64,000 nt of DNA from Lepiota brunneoincarnata (GCA_023014365.1 JAEBUN010000010.1:806001-870000); one strand, 5' to 3'. Positions 1 to 12,830 are shown, counted from the stretch's first letter. The notes: generated by a model from the sequence alone, not told the origin. Numbers and translations: made by a program.

Positions 1-5
1 CTCAA

Positions 6-1912
6 ATGGTGACCCAGTACCCCCGCCAACCCATCAATGGTGCCGTCAACTCCAATCCAGCTGCCCCAAGCGTAAAGCCTACACCACCTGTAGGCACACG
101 CAAGCGGAAACGCGCAGCGAGATACTCAGTCAACTACAGCGAGGTCCAAGAGGTCGACAGTGATGGCAGACTCCGCGAAGTCATCGTCATCGAGGATACT
201 CCCCCACCAGCCACAATCTCACCCGCTACTACACATACCAATAATTATTCGGCTTCTTACCAACCCCCCATGTTCTCTGCCCCCATCCGCACACGAGCCC
301 GGGCTGCTGCAGAAGCCCAAGCGCTCTCCTCCAGTTCATCCTCCATCACAGCTCCCGCTCCAAAGAAACGGAAGCGAGACCATCAAGAAGAGGTCCGTGC
401 GCCAGCTGCCAAAAAACCCCAACAGAGCTCCCAGCACTCCCAGGCCCTGATAGCTGCAAAGTCCAACGATGCCCGGAGCGCTGCTGCCACAGACGACGTC
501 CGTAGCTATGCTCTCATAACGACGATGACGTACTAACCGACCCCTCCCTCTCCCTCTCCCGACAGACTTCCAAGGGTCCTGCACCGTGTGATGACAAGGA
601 AGGACACTACATTATCGTCCCGGATGACATGATTTATCGGCGCTGTATGTATTCTATCTTGCATCGATGCCACTTAGTCCAACATTTCTTTTCTCAGACC
701 GTACGGTTCGGCTGCTCGGCCAAGGAACATTCGGCAAGGTGGTCGAAGCCATCGATACACAAACAAATTCAAGGGTGGCTATCAAGATTATCCGAGCAAT
801 ACCCAAATACCGCGACGCAAGTAGGATTGAGGTCCGTGTGCTCCAGAAACTAAAGGAACGCGACCCCATGAACCGCAAGTAAGTAGACTCGTTGGATTGT
901 TAGCGCCCCGCCCAACAGACCATCCCAGCAAATGCATACACCTCTTACATTGGTTTGACCATCGAAACCATATATGCCTCGTGTCTGAACTTCTCGGGAT
1001 GTGCGTCTATGATTTCCTGAAAGAAAACGAGTTTGCACCGTTCCCCCGGCACCACATCCAAGATTTTGCCAGGCAACTGCTAGGCAGTGTAGCATGTGTG
1101 TCCTTCCCGCCACCAGCATGCTTACGAAAGCTTACCCTCTCCAGTCTTACATGACCTACGTCTTATCCACACGGATCTCAAACCAGAAAACATCCTCCTA
1201 GTTCATAATGATTACAAAATTGTCCATGTCCCTGTACCAAACAAGGCAAGTAGGGAGAAACCACTCCACCTGTTATATCCGCTGACGATCCCCACAGCGC
1301 AACGCTCCTCCCAAACCCAAACGCATACTGCAGTCCACCGAAATCCGACTAATAGACTTCGGCTCTGCCACATTTGAATCCGAATACCACTCCACAGTTG
1401 TATCAACTCGTCATTATCGTGCTCCTGAAATCATCCTAGGTCTGTTTACATGACTGATGGTTTCGGTACTCGTCAACTCAACGCTATTTATTACTTTAGG
1501 GCTTGGCTGGTCGTTCCCTTGTGATGCCTACTCACTTGGGTGTATTCTCGTTGAGTTTTACACCGGAGTTGCTCTCTATCAAACGCATGACAATCTCGAG
1601 CACCTCGCCATGATGGAGATGGTGATGGGCAAGATGCCTGAGCGTTTTGCTCATGCTGGCCAACGATCAAAACCCGAATTTTTCAAGGATGGCAAACTTG
1701 ACTGGCCGAAACCGAAAGCTACTCGGCAAAGCAAGCGAGATGTGCGCAACACTCGCCCTCTGGAGGAAGTTATACCCCCAACAGACAATATCAACCAACA
1801 GTTTCTGCATCTTGTGCAGCGGCTATTAGCATTCGATCCTACTCACCGGATAACCGTACGGGAGGCATTAAACCACCCATATTTCTCCCTAACAATTCCA
1901 CAAGAGATTTGA
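6..1912 (+). CDS. LAMMER-family dual-specificity kinase (CLK/Lkh1/Kns1 type)
   Basis: Protein kinase that in fungi phosphorylates SR-type splicing factors and transcription regulators. A basic, Ser-rich N-terminal region with KRKR clusters (likely nuclear localisation) precedes the kinase domain, which begins at the glycine loop LGQGTFGKV near 718. Visible motifs: VAIKII lysine, IHTDLKPEN catalytic loop (HTD replacing HRD), [10 protein letters not shown] and RHYRAPEI. The family signature reads [11 protein letters not shown] near 1600. The C-terminus [13 protein letters not shown] is the usual kinase end, 16 codons before the stop. At least six exons are needed; the intron at 1246-1297 has a GC donor (gcaagt) and restores the frame into the DFG exon. 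The ATG at 6 is the first visible, so the true start may lie upstream of the window. Confidence 0.9.
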
Positions 1913-4566
1913 ATACACTTTCAAATCTTCACCTTCGTGATCTTCAATGCATGTTTGTCTTACCTGTCGGCTACTCGAACACCCAGCCCCTCTCCCCTCT
2001 GCATTGCATACGCACGCAAAAGGACATCTGTCGATCTATCATGAACCAAAATCTATTCCCATTGTTCACTTACTCAAGCTCACCAAGTGTACCACAAGTC
2101 CCAATCCAGCCAACGCAACGCATCTCATCACCCACTCCCTTCAAGCTTACTACGTCACAACAACACATGCTGCGTTTTTTCTCCCCGATAGCTAATTCAC
2201 TGTTGTTTCATTAGTAGCACGTAGTATCAAAGATTCTTCTTCGTCACACTCATACACATTCCTTTTCCCCTTCAATTAGTGTAGCTTTTCTTCCCTACAT
2301 CCATTTTTTGTTTTCGTCAAGTACCATTTTCACTGTTTGCTTGTACAACTCCCTCTTCACTTTTCTCCTTTTCTTTATTACTTTGCGATCTCAGGCATGC
2401 TTTTAGCAACTCAATTATGAATCTAGATAGAGTTCTCTCTCTACCCCGCGTGTTGCACCATTTTTTTGTGATCGCAGACCAGTCGTAATTCGCTGGTCCG
2501 CGGCGAATGATCTGGCTGAGTGAGGGAGACGGCTTGTAGCTTGGAAGGGATGGAATTCAATTCAACTTGACGTACAACTTCAAGTATGTGTCCACAAATT
2601 TATTCATTGTTTATTCTGATATACGTTCCCACAGTCAAGTCACAAGACAGCTTTGAGTTTGGAGCAGGCGAGTGAAAGAAAAAATTTTTGCTCGACCTCC
2701 ACTCTATGGCCCTGACGCAAGATGTGTAATACACTTCGCTCCGTCCGCGACCGTTGCGAGTTACGATTAACGTCACTTCGGGCTTTTTGGGCCTTGCAAA
2801 CGCGACTCCCGTTCATTCTTACCAATCTGTCGCTGTTGGCCAAGAGCGGCCTCAGTGTTGATGGCATGCCATGCGGTGGTGGGTAAACACCCACGGGCCG
2901 AGACAGCCATCAGTCACCCCACTGCTCGCATGCTGAGCCCGCAGCTCGCGTTACATGTATGGGTCGAAATAATATTAGACGACGAGAACGTAAAAGGACC
3001 CAGGAACGAGCAAACCACGTCCGGCCGGCATACAGCAGACCGTAAAACGGGATGATGCTCGCGGGAAAGGAGAATATCGATAGCATCACAGAGACCGAGT
3101 CTCATAAGGAAAGCCACGAATATCCCGAGAGGGGTTGATTGGCGGGACCACGATTCATACATCAGTACATCAATATAATCATAATGATGACGAACCAAGG
3201 ATCAAGGACTTACTGTATTGTGCTCAAGGCCCCCGTGTCATGACAAAGGGAATTAGATCTCATGCTTGTCCTCCTCGACGCTCATACCCACTCTCAAAAA
3301 CGCATATCCGAGTTGCAGTAGCGCCAACGTGCCGTTTAGATGGTGCTTTACATGGTACATGCCTCCTGCCGCGGCAAGAGGGTGACTGCAATCTTAATGC
3401 CCGTATCAGCAAAATCACCCAAAACAGTCGCTTTCAGCCAGCCACCGGCAGAGACAAGTGCGATTGGTCTGCCCGTCATTGGAGGGTCTGAACTTACTCC
3501 GGGTTACGTGAGCATGACGAGAAATCTTCACCGGATTCATAGCCCCTAATGTCACTCCTCAGTCGTCGCTAATTGCACCTCGGAAAGATAGCACTGCTTG
3601 CGTATCGACAAGGGTGACCAGCTTCCGCTTGGAAACTGGCCTGGAGACTTGGTCTTCATATAACAACCAGTGGCGAAAAGTAATCGCTCATAGACTTGGT
3701 GAATCCTTGAACAGGAGTTGCCCCTTTCGAGAGTATGTATGTACAACTCACTCGTTGTGAATTCAGGACCCTCTACGCGCCAGGCTCACACCCAAACTTG
3801 AAACTGTGCAGTTTTAAGCTATGACTAATTATAGAGAGGCCATCCTGGCCCCACTGCTCCTTAGTCGATGTAGCATCGTCTCCTTGACAGCCCTCCCCGC
3901 CAATTCAAGAATACGCAGACTGCGGGGCCATGAGAAGAGGTTCAGTTTGAAGACATCGTAACCAATGTCATCTGATCTAGAAGCGTATAAGATCCGGGAA
4001 TATGCCATTAAAATTTGCCATGTATTCAAGTGGTTAAATAATGTGCCAACTTTGCTGCCAGAGTACCGAGTTTTATCCCGGTCATCCGAGCCGAAGCAAC
4101 TCGAGACTTGGACACACACCGTGACAGAAGGCATGTTCCTATTATCAAGAGAGACTGGTCATGGGGGAAAGAGCCTGCCGGACTGGCCTGGGTAAAGGTC
4201 AACCAAGAGCACGACCCCACAATTCTGCGAGTTGTGGAAAGTAACCAACCAAATAGCGGCAGAACGATTGGTCAAATCCAATGAACGAATAAAGCAAGTT
4301 ACTTGTACAGGTGGAAGCTTTTGCCATAATGCAAATCGAATGATTCGGTGCCTTATTAACCTCCGCTTCTCGATTGTGGGTTGCCTGGTAGATTGAAAAG
4401 AACCACGTCAGACCTGTTGGCAGTGATACTTCAGTTTATCCACATGGTCAAGTTTTCGAAATCTTCCACCGCAAGTTGCCGTGCTCGATATTTAAAACAA
4501 CCTTATAGTACAACAAACAAAATACACATGCACCAAAACGAGCGTAACGAAGTTGAAGGATGGATA
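1913..4566. other. Intergenic region without recognisable gene
   Basis: About 2.6 kb between the kinase stop and the protease stop. The first 500 bases are pyrimidine-rich and look like a 3' untranslated region. The short open frames at 2855, 3135, 3829 and 4381 show no recognisable motif, no convincing splice pattern and no family resemblance. I see no terminal repeats or tRNA. Confidence 0.5.
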
Positions 4567-6747
4567 TTACACGAGGTCAGCCAGACTCATCTGGTTATTA
4601 GCAACGTCTGTGGAGAAATAAGCATTCTTGAGGAATACATCTCCGACCTGTTGACGGGATTCAGAACTTTGATCATAAACTGAGAGACAAGATCAGACTC
4701 ACAAGCCACTCCGTATCGCCACCGATGTTACCAGCAGCGATACCAGACACACAGTCACCATTAGGATCAGCAGGGTCAAGGGGTTGGAAAGCGATATCAC
4801 GGGGGTCAATCGCGAAAGACCTCCCTCCGAAAGTAAGGGCAACTTGAGCCTGAGTATTGCAAGGAACAGTGAATCCTCCTTGACCATCAGCTTGGGCTCC
4901 GGGAATCGCATCATGGACAGCCTGAGCATCGGCGGCGGGAGCAATGATCAAAGTGGTGCCTAGCATTTGTAAGTGAACAGGCGAGTTCGTTGTAGGGGGT
5001 AATTTCACTTACCTGTGTCAAGGATGGCAGTGCGACCTTGCAAACCGGTGTCCTTTCCATCGACAGAAACGGCGTCCATGTTTGCTTCCCAGAATCCTTG
5101 CTGGCTCACATTGTCAAGGTCGACGACGGTAGCGGGGTCGAATTTGGCGGGATCCGTTCCACTAGAGTCTTCTGCTTTAGAAGCTGACTCGCATCCTGAG
5201 AGAATATAACGTACCCGAAAGTGATTTCGCCGTCGTTCTTGTTATCGGCTAGACGAGAAATCTTGTATCCTATGACGGGAGCGTTGACCAAACCCTGCTG
5301 GGCAAGCGCCTCGATCGGGGTCAGAGTCTTTTGCTCGGATAGAGTCTAATTCACCAGCTTATTAGAAACCATGTCAGGGGGACTGATGATAAGGAACTCA
5401 CGGATTGTGCTAGACCCATTAGGCCGTCAAATGGAGTGGCATCGTCAGAGAACTCGACACTCTCGGTAGTAGCAACACCGAACTTGTGGTCCGCGAGAGT
5501 AAGGCCAGCGACAGCAAGTTTATCGGTGACAATGTCTCCAGAGACAGATCCAGTTCCATAGGTGACAGTGAAAGGTGCTTGAGTATCGACGAAACTGCTA
5601 GAGCTGCCGGGGCCCAAGAAATTGTGGTTACCCTACAAGGAATTGTTTCGTTGAGCGACGCTTTAATGTGCTATGTTCCACTCACACAGTCACCACCATC
5701 CTCTGACACACAATTCTCCGCGCCGACCCAGAGATCAGCCGACCCAGAGTCCATAAGGAGCAGGAAATCCCGCGGTGGTGTACCCATCTGAACCGTGGCC
5801 AGGTATCCAATGTCGTTTGCTCTGCGCGATTACGGCGTGAGAGACACCAGGGACGAATGGCAATAGCAACCTACTCGATATCGAGGCCGAGGGAGTCGTC
5901 TCCGGTTGGAGTCCCAGCGTTTGTGACATTGTCAACGAGTTCGTTCACCGTCGTCGTGCTGAAACGATGAAAGGTGAACCCCACGGAAAAATGTAGGAGG
6001 GATCTGAGACTTACCCAGCACCAGTTGTAGCGCCGGTGCCAGTGCCGGTATTGCCTGCCTTTCCAGCTGCTTTACCCGCCTTTCCGGCATTACCAGCTCC
6101 TTTCGCTGTGGCTCCTTTGCCAGCTGGTTCCGGCATTCTTTGCACTGCCCTGCCCACTCGCGATAGACTTTGTATTGGTGCCGGCGACTCCAGCAGTAGT
6201 ATCATCGTTGTCAGTGTCGTTGGTGGTCTTGGCACCCTGCTTAGTAGCTTGACCCTTCCCCCCTTTGTTTTTCTGATTCAAGAGTTGGTTATTGGCTGTC
6301 TTCTGGTTGTTGACCTTCTTGGTTACGGCCTTGACCGATTGCGCTCCTTTAGGCCTGGTTTTGGGAACACCATATCGGCTGAAGCGCTTCTCCAGACCCG
6401 TGGCCTCAACAGCGACGACTCGTTTTTTAAGGTTGTTTTCAAGCTCCTGGAACGATGGCTCACTACGGCCAGTCATCCGCGCAAGGCGACGACGGCTGCG
6501 GTTGATGTGCTGCTGCAAGAGCTATAATAAAATAAAGTAAGCATCGCCTCACGACCGTAATGATGATGTCAGGACGCACAATCTGGGGATGTATATTACG
6601 AGGGAGAGCGACTCGCTTGAGGGGAAGTGTCACAACTCCTGGGGTCTCTCGCCTGGAGAGGGGCAGGGCATCAACAGAGCTATGTGTACTAGAGAGGACG
6701 ACAAAAATGCCGGCCAGCAATGTCAGAAAGGACACTTGAAGCTGCAT
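4567..6747 (-). CDS. Secreted pepsin-like aspartic protease (A1 family)
   Basis: Extracellular or vacuolar endopeptidase. The start at 6747 gives a classical signal peptide (MQLQVSFLTLLAGIFVVLSS). A basic, low-complexity pro-region of K/G/A repeats follows to about 6010. The mature enzyme has the first catalytic motif as LLMDSGSADLWVG, the flap as TYGTGSVSGD and the second catalytic motif as ILDTGTTLI. The last exon (4567 to about 4643) encodes VGDVFLKNAYFSTD and ends the protein after SLADLV. Several GT-AG introns are needed. DSG for DTG at the first aspartate is common in fungal pepsins. The reading frame breaks once in the pro-region near 6128, with no usable intron; this may be an indel error or real. 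The pro-region is unusually long and lysine-rich. Confidence 0.88.
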
Positions 6748-8888
6748 CTTGAAATATTAGCAAGTGTGAATTAACAAAAGGCCGAAGATCCTCTTCTAGA
6801 GGGAGCTTGGATGGAGAAAGAAAAGGAATCGGAAAGGAATTGGGGAAGAAGATGCCCTGCCTGGAGCACGAGCCGCAACGAGGAGCGGGGAAGGAAGAAG
6901 TGAGGATGGAGACATGCATCCCATCGCAGCTGTAGATATATACAATGGGCGAGAGCTTCCAAGGTTCCATCAGGACATTGCCATCTGCATCCGTTGATCA
7001 AACTCAGTTGCTCAGCAGATACAAGATCGAAGGGGTTGCCACAACAAGCTGATGCGATTGGGACCTGTGCGATGGAAGATGCTCGGAATTTCTGGCGAAC
7101 ATTGTAGGACCCCGGCGTCATGACCCCTGGACCTCCAGATCCAAGACTATGAAGCCGCAACGCAGTGGTTGGTTGGCCGGCGCCACTAGAAGTCTTTATT
7201 TGTGCCCTGCAGTCCCAGTATCGTGGACCATGCAGCACTCGCACAGTCGCTTTACGCAATGTGACATGGAGATGATGAGAACTACATAGCCGCTGGGAAG
7301 CATTATCCACCTGAGGGGAGTTGCTATCGCAACGCGGATAAAAATATTAAATTCTCTCTATTTGGGACAGAATAAGAGTACTGAGCCCACACTTGCCCCA
7401 GCATGCCCGAGGGTGTGATCAAGAGTAGACTCCTCCGTAACCGAATCGACCCAACTACGTCTGAATCCTGCTGCACACTCAACTTGGGGCTATGAAGGCG
7501 CCCGCGCTGTGGCGCCGAAAACTGTCCATCCAAATCCCCGGCTCTGGAAAATATCAGTTTCGTGGCGTTCTTGGCTCTGAGTTTGCTCGGAACAGCAAGT
7601 GCGCATAGTCAGTATGTGAGCCCAAGCAGGTTTAGATCATGATTCCTTCAGTATCAAGCATGTGCATCAATACGAGGCCCCCGGAAACTGTCATGGGGCG
7701 ATCATAGCCATCAACCTGCCCACTGATTCTCACCGCCTCGCTAGGGAATATCGCGACAAAAACAGCAACAAGTATAAGGCAACAAATTCGAGCCAAGCCT
7801 GATAGAAGACTTTCTAGTGTTTCCTCGAATAATAGACGCCACCAAACACCGGAATCTATGATTTGGCGGCCTGCTTTCTCTCCCCCTTTTCAGATTGAAA
7901 CCAGCTTGAAATATCCGGAACGGAGTGGCAGGAGTTAGAGCCTTGAATAACCTCACAGCTAAGGGTGCCACACACGGAGACAAGATACTCGCTTCACAGC
8001 CGCGGTTCCCTTGAAATAAACCTATCTCTATGTTGCCTTGGAAGCCGGGCGGTTTCGTTCAGAGAAAGAAAAGAAAAAACACAACTGCGGTCCAATAATT
8101 CTTATTAGATCTGGGTGTCCTGGAAACCGACGCCCGAAATCAAGAGGTGAATTTATCTAGCACGTCTATCCAGTAATTTCCAAGTTAACAAACACACAAC
8201 AGCTTTTGTATGAGTATCGATGCTCAACTCTTCTCCCCTCCCTGGAGGCTCGCCCCGGCATAAACCAGGGTAGCGTTCAACCCGTCGCTCGCCGTAAACA
8301 GGTGTGTAAAATATGTCGTACAGATCAATGCCATTCATGGAGCGACCGTCGAAGGTCGCCGTTACGAACAAGGATCGACGGTCTGAACGTAGTTTCTTTG
8401 TTGAGCGTCCCCGTTACGATTTGCTAGGTATTCAGGACGAGAACAATGTACCAACCTTCCACCCGGATTCCAGCGTCCATGACCACGACCTAGGAGCAGC
8501 TGCCGTTGCAAGGAAAATGTTTTTGGAACGCCGGTGATAAAGTCTACGAAAAAGCTGAGACGCTCACCCATATATGGTCCGGCTAAACGAGCTTAGTAGT
8601 GGCAGATTCCGCATCGTTCTAACATCCAAGTGGTATATCAGGGCATAACGCAACCCATATCGCGCGCAGATCTAGACCCTCCTAGAGCAATCACCTGTTC
8701 GGCCTTGGGAATTGCTAAATATACAAGAGCAATCTTGGGTTGTATTCCCAGTTCGGAGACGATGTTGTAGATGTTATCGTCCTTGCAACTCGCGAGGGAA
8801 CGTGGCTCAGGGATGCGCCTATTCGTCGAACCAGATTTCCATATATATCAAGTCGTCGATCTTTTCCCCCGAGTGCCGATGCCAACAG
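6748..8888. other. Intergenic region, nothing recognised
   Basis: About 2.1 kb upstream of the protease. It should hold the protease promoter. A 179-codon open frame on the minus strand (6771-7310) has no family features and runs into the protease leader, so I treat it as chance. The frame at 8313-8537 (+) reads as a hydrophilic peptide with no known motif. Confidence 0.45.
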
Positions 8889-9660
8889 TTAAGTAGAGAC
8901 CTCAAGGTTGACACCGTTAATTGATCGCCAATAAAACCGGAATATTTCCCACTGCTGACGATAATTAGAAGCCACGGAGACATTACAAGGGAGTTCCCGC
9001 TGTCTCAAGTCTCCTTGGAGGCTGATGGCCATAGAAGGCCATGGGAGTCCCAACCCTGAAGCTTGATTGTCGATCCAAATCCCCTTCTTCCCCTCCTTTT
9101 CCTCAGGTCCAACGAGATCGTCACGAGAGAGGAGGTTCGATACATATGTCCGGCTGAGTCCCGTTACACCTTCGAAGGAATATTGTGAGAGCTCGGGGGG
9201 TAGCATCATGGTCATGCGGTCATCCAGGCTTGGGGCCGCGTATTGTCGCCATAGTCACATTCACTAGCCCTTGAATAAGAAGCCCCACGAGGCCGCTAAT
9301 GTGGCTGGTAATGGGGCTCCTGTCTGGATCAGGTAGTACGGATTTTCAAAGAGCTGGCCAGATGCTAAGTTGATTCGTCACAATAGGAGCACAACTCGCG
9401 TCATCGAGGAATAGCTAATATCACGTCCCCAATTGAACTGATTATCAAATTGTCCCTGCAGAGCCGCTAGCATATACCGAGTCGTCATGCAACGGTATTG
9501 AAAGTAAAATATCACCTAGGATTTTGGGAATTGGTCCTTGCCATGGGCCGAGGCTGTGGTAAATAAAAAAGAGTATTGTACACATCACTCAAGTGACCAT
9601 CATTGGACTCATCGAAGGTCATATACCGCTGGTCCTTCAGCGAAAGCGGGACAGCTCGAG
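8889..9660 (-). pseudogene. Decayed protein-coding gene of unknown family
   Basis: Coding-like segments lie in successive minus-strand frames: RYMTFDESNDGHLSDVYNTL near 9610, QGQFDNQFNWGRDISY near 9440, ENPYYLIQTGAPLPATLAAS near 9330, and a final open segment 9215-8889 containing GLGLPWPSMAIS and QWEIFRFYWR, ending at the stop at 8889. The segments are collinear but separated by stops. At about 9127 the frame leaves ...CIEPPLS and resumes one base off as RDDLVGPEE. I do not recognise the family. It could be a degraded gene, a rearranged paralogue, or an intact gene damaged by assembly indels. An adjoining hydrophobic stretch (9714-9899) may be its N-terminal membrane segment. Confidence 0.4.
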
Positions 9661-9873
9661 ATAAAGACTGCCCAGCTATCGTACGAGGGTTGGGAATGAG
9701 GCGAAAGGAAGCTTCAGGATTTCATCGTCACTGCGGTTTCATCTTGGGTACAATATTGATTCAAGATACCTACAGCGAATAGCATTCCAATCAAAACAAC
9801 TATAAACGGCAGTGCGACTCTAGGGACTCCTGGGTTCCATGGGGTGTCGAGCGAGAGTCTATGCAGGTACTGG

Positions 9874-11027
9874 CTATAATCGAGCTTTGACAGCATCATC
9901 CTCAATAATCGGATTGGTGACCCGCAGATCTTTCCTGATGGTCTCTACCGTGTCCCTGTAGAGATCCGACTATCGGCCAAAGTTATCAGCAAAATTCTCA
10001 AACGGGTGCTGAGGCATTATTTCCTATACCTTGATCAAACCCCAGACACCCCCTGAAGCGTTGGTACTGATCCTATCCGCGATTTCTTCGGCCTTTGCCA
10101 ACACAACAGCGGTGCCACCAGTCACGAGGTAATCCAAAATTCCATCCGCGAGGGCTTCGCTAGGAACAAAACGGTGACCCTCGAGGGCGATCTTGCGTTG
10201 TAAACGGTGATCGCCAATTTTTGCCCTCAGGATAGCTACGAAAGACAAGGGCCAAACAGCCCCGAAATGAACCTCAAGCAGCAGTTGGTGTCAGAGGGGC
10301 TTTCGAAAAATATGAAAGAATACCTCGTTCATGCAAAGCCAGGCGTTACGCCCGCTACCATCTGTCATGATACGGTAATCGCAAGCCAGCGATAACATGA
10401 GTCCTCCAGCATAGCAGTGTCCATTGATGGCGGCAATAGTTGGGACTATACAGGGCGTCATTCGGACAGACTTGAGAATTGGAGAGCTTGCAGGGCATAC
10501 TGGGGAACAACAAAAGGCGAGATAACAAGGGGTTGAAGGTCTCTGTTATCGGGATGAGCAACCTGCGAGGCCTTGAAATTGAACAATAAGGCACCTGGGA
10601 AGAAACTGGGATCTTGGCGCACTTTGTCGAAATCAAGACCTGCAAGGAGTTGTCAAGGGTATTCAACACCAATGATGGGGGGGGGGGGGGGGGGTGTACC
10701 GTTGCTAAAGAATTTGTCTTGGTCCCGACGCCCCACTATGATCAATGCACCATGACCTCTGTCCTTGTCACCAGCATCCCATGCCTTCCTCCACTTTTGC
10801 CTCCAGCATTTCTCAACGATATCCAGCGCCGGACGCAGCCCTTTGTTGACCAAAGTCGTAGAAAGCCTGCTATCCTGCCCATTGTGAAGCTCAATGACCC
10901 AAATGTGGGGTTTAGCTGGTGAAACGCCTGAGCAATGAGACGACAGAACTGGGAGAAGTTACGCACGGTTGGTGAGAGTGACAAGAGGATTATCTATGGG
11001 GAGGGAAAGGGGGTAGGAGAACGACAT
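9874..11027 (-). CDS. Peroxisomal enoyl-CoA isomerase/hydratase-like protein (crotonase fold)
   Basis: Likely acts on enoyl-CoA esters in peroxisomal beta-oxidation. The crotonase oxyanion-hole region is clear: PTIAAINGHCYAGGLMLSLA followed by CDYRIM near 10400. Six or more exons are joined by consensus introns. The start at 11027 gives MSFSYPLSLPIDNPL and the first intron follows TLTN. The last exon ends VKARL with the stop at 9874-9876; the terminal ARL is a type 1 peroxisomal targeting signal variant, supporting peroxisomal location. The intron near 10640-10705 contains a pure G run on the plus strand. Isomerase versus hydratase cannot be settled by eye. It is divergent from the complex I subunit gene at 11294. 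Confidence 0.82.
10679..10694. repeat. Poly-G homopolymer in crotonase intron
   Basis: About fifteen consecutive G on the plus strand (C on the coding strand) inside an intron of the crotonase gene, just after its donor. Length is likely to be unstable in sequencing and possibly in vivo. Confidence 0.9.
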
Positions 11028-11293
11028 GTTGACCCGGGTTGGTTGAGTCTATTACTGGATCCCTGTCTGTTTATTAAATGGGGAGACCTCAGGCATGTGA
11101 TAGTGAGGGGAAAAGACCAAATCTTCCATATATCCGAGCACACGCTGGAGATCATAGGTCGCAGCATCGTATAATATAGCACAAGACAAAAGACACGTCC
11201 ACCGAGGCGACGAGTAGTACTGTTGACTTGCTTTGCTTCCGGACTTTCCGAGTCTGACCAAACAAAGCATAACACATTTCTTCCTCCCTCACG

Positions 11294-11574
11294 ATGACCT
11301 TAGACGAAGCAAGGCAGGCCCAGATCAAGGGTAAACGCACGTTATATAGTATCTGGAATGCGCTGAATGGAACTAAACAGAAAAGCTTGCGGAACGTGAC
11401 CACCACATTCGTGAATCATGGGTCAAGGCGATGGAAGCTAGACTTGTGGGTGACGAACTAGAGAAGTGCCACAAGGCAGAGGGAGTCAATCACTATGAGA
11501 ACTGCAAATGGCTTGCAGAAAAGTACATTCAGATGCTACAGGACAATAAGGCGCGTCGGCTCCCATGCTCGTAG
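11294..11574 (+). CDS. Mitochondrial complex I small subunit, PDSW/NDUFB10-like (fungal 12 kDa)
   Basis: A 76-residue protein from two exons (11294-11330 and 11381-11574) joined by a 50-nt GT-AG intron containing a ctgaat branch site. It reads MTLDEARQAQIKEKLAERDH and continues with ESWVKAMEARLVGDELEKC and HKAEGVNHYENC. The pattern of a tryptophan-containing helix, RLV.xEL.KC, then EGVNHxExC matches the fungal 12.3 kDa accessory subunit of NADH:ubiquinone oxidoreductase. The two cysteines ten residues apart are typical of intermembrane-space disulfide proteins of this family. The start has a favourable context (acgATG). It shares an intergenic region of 266 bp with the divergent crotonase gene. 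Confidence 0.75.
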
Positions 11575-12830
11575 TATAACAACGTCCTCACTGGACATAG
11601 GTTAAGGGCTATAAACGGATCGATATCTGAGCCCGCTCGGTATTTTCTGCTACCGTATACATCTTCATTGTGAACTATCTGGCCTGTTATTTCCCCCAAT
11701 GCAACGTTTCACCGTCGCCTGGGCTTGCTATGCCTCAGAGTTGCCGCCAACCGAACTTGCCAACCCTCTTCCTCCAGTCTTGTGCCAAGTTCAGCACGCC
11801 CGCTCCTAGTGTCATGATCAATTCCTTACCATCTCGCCTAGCCCGCCGCGGTGGCAAGTCCAACTCACACTGTCGCAAACCTGTAGGCGATGAACGTTGG
11901 AGAACTTCTGGTGTGCGACAGATTACTAGATGTTGTCTCGCGGAACCCCCCCTAAATATCAAATACCTTCACTGGTGTTATTTCTCTGACAACAAGCACC
12001 GTAGCCGTTGGGGCACCTCCAGACACTCCTTTCGCACTACCTATCGTGAACGGGACGTAGGTACCCAAGGCACTATGTAATTGGATGCTTTGATCAAGCC
12101 CGCACTTGCTCCTACAGTACCACTGTTTGGGAGTCTAGCGAGCGGATACCGAGACTGAGTTGTTATCTACTCCCTTGTGAATGCTCGAACATTCACCTCA
12201 CTGACGCTGCGCTAACTCATGATGGCCAATTCTACGCATATGCTAAATAGGAGTGCGAGACGAGATCATCCGGGAGGCTCCAGCAATCGTAGTTCCTAAC
12301 AAAACCAATACGTTATTCAGATACCTTGGTCCTTGGACTATGTTACTGCGCGCTTCTCGGTTCCGCATCACGGTGCGTCTGCTTCCCAAACAGGAAATTT
12401 CTAACCCTGACCCTACTCTGATTCAGGAAAGGCAATTCTGTTCTTCCATTCATGGTAGGAGGTAAATTTCTAAATCCGGAGAGGTTGCCCTTTTCGGCTG
12501 ACGGTTGCCATTTTCGGCTGACTTTGGGGGTGTGTCCAATCCATCAAAAGTCGCTCACGTCGGACATGCCATCATTAGCAATTTTATTGGAAACCAGCTC
12601 TGAGCCAATCCATCAAATCTGCTATGTATGGTAATTTTCTCAAAGGTTGCCATATGAAGCAATTTTCCGCAACTCAGTCAAGACCAATCCGCCCATGCTA
12701 GCGAGTCCTATAAAATGGTGCATAAGAGCCACGTGGGTCCATACAGCCCCAGCATCCTCTCCCCCTCTGGCCACTCCTTGATATCCCTCCCTCCCACCGA
12801 CTTCCGTCTACTGCCGCCCACTATACCAAC
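11575..12830. other. Intergenic region upstream of zinc-finger gene
   Basis: About 1.25 kb. The open frame at 11670-12080 (+) is Cys/Ser/Arg-rich and unrecognised. I see no convincing exon structure. The 3' third carries short repeated motifs (see the tandem repeat at 12483) and probably acts as promoter for the gene at 12831. Confidence 0.4.
12483..12522. repeat. Two-copy 20-nt tandem repeat
   Basis: Two adjacent 20-nt units (12483-12502 and 12503-12522) differ at one base; each contains ttttcggctgac. A further shared motif, ccaatccatcaaa, occurs near 12537 and 12605. Their position 300 bases before the zinc-finger start suggests promoter elements, but that is inference. Confidence 0.8.

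Noticed and set aside
6771..7310. 179-codon open frame on the minus strand upstream of the protease
   Set aside because: No motif, odd composition, and it overlaps the protease leader. Length alone is not enough.
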